A stretch of 64,000 nt of DNA, taken from the NCBI RefSeq assembly GCF_006439025.1, contig NZ_RCYZ01000007.1:58825-122824 (forward strand). The letters are read 5' to 3'. Shown one piece after another: positions 61,450 to 64,000 of this stretch (positions are counted from its first letter, which is position 1; every line of letters starts with the position of its first letter). Source of the stretch: Hymenobacter nivis (GTDB taxonomy: Bacteria > Bacteroidota > Bacteroidia > Cytophagales > Hymenobacteraceae). Both the position numbers and the translations under genes were made by a program. The notes under the pieces are model-generated. The model was given only the letters and a program-made list of their open reading frames with translations. It did no database searches and had not been told where the DNA came from.

Positions 61450-64000
61450 TTAGTGCTGCACCAGCAGGCGGGCAGTTTGCTGCTGGCCGCCGGCTTGCAG
61501 GCGCACCAGGTACACGCCGTTGGCGAGGTTGGCGGTGGGCACGGCCAGGTCGTGGGAACCCGCGGCCTGACGGCCGGCGGTGGGCACGGTGGCCACCAGG
61601 GCCCCCAGCACGTTGCTGATGGTGACGCTCACGCTGGCGGCGGCGGGCAGTTCGTAGTGCAGCGTGGCCGCACCGGCGGCGGGGCTCGGGAAGGCGGCCA
61701 GGCGGAACGCGGCCGTGGTTTGCGGCCGGGTGGCCAGCACGGTGCCGGTACTGGAATTAACGGGCTTCGAGGTGTAGACGGCGTACTCGCCGGGCTGGAG
61801 CGTGAGGGGCGCGTTCACGTCCGTCACGGCGCGGGTGGCGCCGGTGAGGTAGTTGTACCAGGTGCCGGCGCTCTGGAAGGCGGGCACCACGGTTTGGGTC
61901 ACCACGTCGAAGTTGCCCACCACGGTCACGCTCAGGTTGGCGTCGGAGAGGTGCACGAGCTTCGTGGCGCCGGTCATCTGCTGGTCGTAAGCGGTGGGGT
62001 TGGCGAACACGGGCTGGGTTTTCTTGAGCGCAATCAGGCTGCGGTACACGTTGAACAGGGCCCGGCGTTCGGGCACGTTCTCGTAGTCCCAGCGGATGGG
62101 CTTGTTGGCCGTGCGGCAGCCGTCGGATACAGTGCCGTCGGGGCAGCGGTTGATGGTGAAGTCGTAGCCCACTTCGCCAAACTGCCACACCAGTTTGGGC
62201 CCCGGCACGGTGAAGAAGAACGCCGCCGCCTCGCCGTTGCGGGCCATGGAGGTGGCAAAATCCTTGGTGCTGTACGTGCCCGAAGCGTTGCCGTAGGCCG
62301 CGTTTTTGAAGGCCAGGCGCTCCTCGTCGTGGCTCTCCATGTAGGTAATCAGGTTGGGGTTGTTGAAGCCGCGGGTTTTGTAGTAGCCGCGGCTCAGGTC
62401 GGAGGTGGCCACGTAGCCCATGGTGGCCTCGTTGTAGTTGTAGTTCATGTTGCCCCAAATCATGAAACCGTAGTCGGTCAGCGCTTTGGCTTCGCTGTCC
62501 ACCGGAAAATGCTCCAGGATAGGGTACAGGGTGGGGTCGGTGGCTACCAGCGTTTGGTAGTAGTCCTTCCAGATGTCGATGCGCGACTGGTCGTAGTCGG
62601 CGTAGGTGGCCTCGGTGGTAGCCTTGTTGGTGAAGCCCCCGGCCAGGTCGAACCGGTAGCCGTCGATGTGGTACTCCTGGAGCCAGAACTGCATCACCTT
62701 CTTGCTGAAGTACTTGGTGTAGGGGCTCTCGTGGTTCAGGTCGTTGTACACGCTATAAGGGTGCGGGGCCCCCACGTTGAACCAGGGGTTGTTAGCAGCG
62801 GGGTTGTCGCCGTTGGCGTAGAGCTGGAACATGGGGCTCTGGCCGGTGGAGTGGTTCAGCACCATGTCGAGCACCACGGCAATGCCGCGGCGGTGGCACT
62901 CGTCAATGAATTGCTTGAGGGCCGTTTTGGTGCCGTAGTACTTGTCGGGCGCGAAGTAGAAATCGGGGCTGTAGCCCCAGTTCTCGTTGTCGTCGAACTC
63001 GTTGACGGGCATCAGCTCGATGGCGTTCACGCCCAGGCGCTGCAGGTAGCCCAGCGTGTCGCGCAAGGTTTGGTAATTGTGGGCCCCCACGAAGTCGCGC
63101 ACCAGCAGCTCATACGTCACCATATTGGTGCGGGCCGGGCGCTGGAAGTTGGTGGTTTGCCAGGCGTAGGCCGCCTGGTTGCTTTGCAGCACCGACACGA
63201 TACCCGTGGTTTTGCCGGTCGGGTACGCCTTCAAATTGGGGTACGTGGCGGCCGGGATGCCCCCGTCGGAGTTTGGGTCCAGAATCTTCTCGCAGTACGG
63301 GTCGGCCACGCGCAGCTGGCCATCCACCAGAAACTGGTAGGCGTACTCCTGGCCCGCCGTGAGGCCGTCAATCTGCACCCACCAGCGACCGGTGGCGGCC
63401 ACCGTGGCGGGCGTGGTACTCAGGTTATCGGCCGTTTGGTTCATGAAGCCCGCCGTGGTCGGCTGCCAGTTATTGAACTCCCCCACCACGTACACAAACT
63501 GCTTGCCCGGCGCGCTCAGGCTCAGGATGGCCGACGTGCCGCCGTTGATGTAGGTAATGCCGTCGGGCCGGGCCCCGGCGGGCAGCGCGGCGGTGGCCGG
63601 GGCGGCCGGGCGCACCACCAGTGTCTGGGTATCCTCCACGGTTTGGCCGCCGGCGGTGGCCGTCAGGCGCAGCACGTTATTCCCCGTTTGGGTGATGGTC
63701 ACAGTAGTGCTCAAGGCCGTGGCGTTGGCCTGCTGGGCCACCTGCGTGCCGTTGAGGTAAAGCGTGAGCGTGGCGGCGGCCGAGGCCGTGCCGGCCACGG
63801 CCACCTGCTGGTTCAGGGCCACAAACTGCGGGTTGCCGGCGGTGGCGGGCACCGGCTGCGTGATGCGCACGGCCAGGGCGGCCACCTGCGCGTCCACAAA
63901 AATGTCGGCCCCGCCGGGGCCCCGGCCCACCTTCGCGCCGTCGCCGCTGCGGAACACCATGCCCAGCTTCAGGAGTTGGTCGGTGGCGGCGAGGCCGTAG
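61450..64000 (-). CDS. Secreted GH13 alpha-amylase with T9SS tail, 5' end outside window
   Basis: At least 849 residues, open at the right edge; the ATG at 63960 is internal because the frame continues (QLLKLGMVFRSGDGAKVG). The visible part begins with a beta-rich N-terminal region and a CBM48-like module (FVYVVGEFNNWQP). The GH13 barrel has DMVLNHS, GYRFDLAGGF with the nucleophile Asp, PILEHF with the acid Glu, and ESHDEER with the stabilising Asp. The last 75 residues (FPSPAAGAATLHYELP to GVYLVRLQAGGQQQTARLLV) are a type A Por/T9SS sorting domain. It should hydrolyse starch or maltodextrins outside the cell, supplying the neighbouring SusCDE. Confidence 0.93.
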   Translation of the reverse strand, partial: YGLAATDQLLKLGMVFRSGDGAKVGRGPGGADIFVDAQVAALAVRITQPVPATAGNPQFVALNQQVAVAGTASAAATLTLYLNGTQVAQQANATALSTTVTITQTGNNVLRLTATAGGQTVEDTQTLVVRPAAPATAALPAGARPDGITYINGGTSAILSLSAPGKQFVYVVGEFNNWQPTTAGFMNQTADNLSTTPATVAATGRWWVQIDGLTAGQEYAYQFLVDGQLRVADPYCEKILDPNSDGGIPAATYPNLKAYPTGKTTGIVSVLQSNQAAYAWQTTNFQRPARTNMVTYELLVRDFVGAHNYQTLRDTLGYLQRLGVNAIELMPVNEFDDNENWGYSPDFYFAPDKYYGTKTALKQFIDECHRRGIAVVLDMVLNHSTGQSPMFQLYANGDNPAANNPWFNVGAPHPYSVYNDLNHESPYTKYFSKKVMQFWLQEYHIDGYRFDLAGGFTNKATTEATYADYDQSRIDIWKDYYQTLVATDPTLYPILEHFPVDSEAKALTDYGFMIWGNMNYNYNEATMGYVATSDLSRGYYKTRGFNNPNLITYMESHDEERLAFKNAAYGNASGTYSTKDFATSMARNGEAAAFFFTVPGPKLVWQFGEVGYDFTINRCPDGTVSDGCRTANKPIRWDYENVPERRALFNVYRSLIALKKTQPVFANPTAYDQQMTGATKLVHLSDANLSVTVVGNFDVVTQTVVPAFQSAGTWYNYLTGATRAVTDVNAPLTLQPGEYAVYTSKPVNSSTGTVLATRPQTTAAFRLAAFPSPAAGAATLHYELPAAASVSVTISNVLGALVATVPTAGRQAAGSHDLAVPTANLANGVYLVRLQAGGQQQTARLLVQH

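Overview
The window looks like chromosome of a high-G+C member of the Bacteroidota, most likely Hymenobacter or a close relative. The support is a SusC/SusD/SusE locus, a T9SS-type C-terminal domain on a secreted amylase, Bacteroidota promoter boxes (TAnnTTTG or TACTTTCG) often only a few bases before the start codon, lipoproteins with short lipoboxes, a Tal-Pgi fusion, and the orders yceD-rpmF-plsX-fabH and efp-accB-accC. No rRNA, tRNA, CRISPR array, prophage or complete classical insertion sequence was seen. Names rest on motifs read by eye; no database search was run.

Layout. 1-5 kb: two tandem paralogous lipoprotein-like proteins with atypical-kinase-like motifs (the first cut by the left edge), a nested palindrome, topoisomerase IB and a secreted unknown. 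5-15 kb: an App1-like phosphatase, a YdeI-like protein, a PPP-like phosphatase, an amidohydrolase, a GH144-type glucanase, an NTF2-like protein and a penicillin-acylase-type Ntn hydrolase. 15-25 kb: an APC permease, SemiSWEET, a Bcp peroxiredoxin, an ECF sigma/anti-sigma pair, an aldehyde dehydrogenase, a YdcF-like protein, a thioredoxin-like protein and a DUF885 protein. 25-32 kb: a REP-associated tyrosine transposase between two long palindromes, a secreted non-specific nuclease, an alpha/beta hydrolase, an M28 peptidase, SseB, a HIT protein fused to a nuclease-A-inhibitor-like domain, and greA behind a possible attenuator. 32-42 kb: rsmA, a small lipoprotein, a 2-hydroxyacid dehydrogenase, a LacI-type regulator, a cNMP/CBS/DUF294 protein with a membrane-tailed exonuclease, tal-pgi and pepA. 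43-50 kb: pdxA, then the lipid and translation housekeeping block yceD-rpmF-plsX-fabH-efp-accB-accC, with a MITE-like repeat between accB and accC. 50-64 kb: a carbohydrate region with a GH5-like secreted enzyme behind a perfect LacI-type operator, an esterase, SusC-SusD-SusE, a BadF/BcrA-type sugar kinase and a convergent GH13 amylase cut by the right edge.

The carbohydrate genes fit one picture. The GH13 enzyme cuts alpha-glucan outside the cell, SusC/D/E bind and import oligosaccharides, and the kinase may phosphorylate an imported sugar. A LacI-family regulator may control the GH5-like gene and possibly susC, whose upstream region carries a matching half operator. The less ordinary points are the HIT-NuiA fusion near a secreted nuclease, the kinase-like tandem, the hairpin between the greA promoter and greA, several families of long inverted repeats, and a striking excess of the hexamer GGGCCC.
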